Positions 63,650-64,000 of a stretch of DNA of 64,000 nucleotides are shown piece by piece. Under the pieces are notes generated by a model, which saw nothing but the letters and a program-made list of their open reading frames with translations, ran no database searches and was not told the DNA's origin. Origin of the DNA: Yaniella halotolerans DSM 15476 (GTDB taxonomy: Bacteria > Actinomycetota > Actinomycetes > Actinomycetales > Micrococcaceae); NCBI RefSeq assembly GCF_000420805.1, contig NZ_ATVQ01000003.1, positions 248,001 to 312,000 on the forward strand, in the 5' to 3' direction. Positions within the stretch are counted from its first letter, which is position 1. Every line of letters begins with the position of its first letter. Made by a program: the position numbers and the translations under genes.

Positions 63650-64000
63650 TGTCACAAGCATCGCGTGATTCATTGGCACAACTGCACACCGAGCTGAAAG
63701 CAACCCTTTCGGCCGGCGGAGTCGAACTCGGCGCAGAACTGTTTGCTGCTTTGAAGGTAATTGACGATAACGGCGCTTTGCGTCGCGCAATTGCCGACCC
63801 AACGGTTGAAGCCAACCGACGACAAGAACTTATTCGCAAGGTCTTTGCGGCAAAAATCTCGGCCAATGCCGTGAGTGTACTGCAAAGCGTTGCTGCTGCT
63901 CGCTGGTCGACCGAACGTGAGTTCGGCGATGCAGTAGAACAGATGGCAGCACACGCTGTTGTTCACAGCACCGAACAGGACGGCCTTGCCGGACTCAAAG
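63649..64000 (+). CDS. atpH: ATP synthase F1 subunit delta (partial, runs off the window)
   Basis: ATG 63649 overlaps the atpF stop by one base, and the frame stays open to the window end, giving 117 residues. The N-terminal helical domain of the delta subunit is visible: 'LFAALKVIDDNGALRRAIADPTVEANRRQELIRKVFAAKISANAVSVLQSVAAARWS'. The missing remainder should be followed by atpA, as in other actinobacterial operons. Confidence 0.93.

Overview
The window is chromosomal DNA of a high-G+C Gram-positive bacterium (Actinomycetota), most likely order Micrococcales near the Micrococcaceae. The base composition looks moderate, in the fifties by eye. Reasons for the placement: the tmRNA tag reads ADSKRTDFALAA; there is a 25-residue bL37 ribosomal protein gene; the E2-E1 fused 2-oxoglutarate decarboxylase (Kgd/OdhA type), SigR/RsrA and GuaB1 are all actinobacterial; the block argS-lysA-hom-thrB-rho-prfA-prmC-sua5-wecA-atpI-atpBEFH is the actinobacterial one; Rho carries a large Arg/Asp/Gln-rich insert; GTG and TTG starts are frequent and some transcripts look leaderless. 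No CRISPR array, transposase, integrase or prophage gene was seen, so this is mostly core genome with some accessory cargo.

Layout. 1-524: end of a Tad (Flp) pilus-type operon. 727-4167: a four-gene run (baeRF/Rv2629-like protein, DUF2795, DUF2267, ABC-class ATPase) with a perfect palindrome in front. 4216-11618: prfB, a SRPBCC protein, a thiolase, then ftsE-ftsX-M23 peptidase-smpB-ssrA. 11653-15765 (minus): aroA-rsgA-hisN-crcB-crcB. 15924-18437: sigR-rsrA, facing bL37, a DUF421 protein and a degenerate SGNH hydrolase. 18567-26713: kgd, then guaB1 and two CNNM/HlyC-type CBS membrane proteins, preceded by a possible 43-residue leader ORF. 26746-29946: zinc uptake operon znuA-znuB-znuC with a Zur-like palindrome and a convergent zur. 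30163-35734: rhodanese, HIT protein and the long helicase HrpA.

35861-48845 is the most distinctive accessory block. An IclR-type regulator and a succinate-semialdehyde dehydrogenase bracket an acetyl-CoA-synthetase homologue whose catalytic motifs have decayed. Divergent to them runs a complete branched-chain-type ABC importer (livG, livH, livM, livK, livF), interleaved with a long-chain-type acyl-CoA ligase and a PaaK-like ligase. The inferred role is uptake of a carboxylic acid and its activation to the CoA thioester, controlled from a short divergent promoter region carrying two CATAGTGA repeats. An XRE-type regulator follows.

49073-64000: tRNA-Arg(CCG), then aspartate-family amino-acid synthesis, transcription and translation termination, t6A modification, a cell-wall glycosyl-phosphate transferase and the start of the ATP synthase operon, which runs off the right edge inside atpH. 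thrC and rpmE, present in the equivalent Mycobacterium tuberculosis block, are missing here.

All calls rest on reading the sequence and on recalled family features. No database search was run. Promoter and operator calls are inferences from motif and position.
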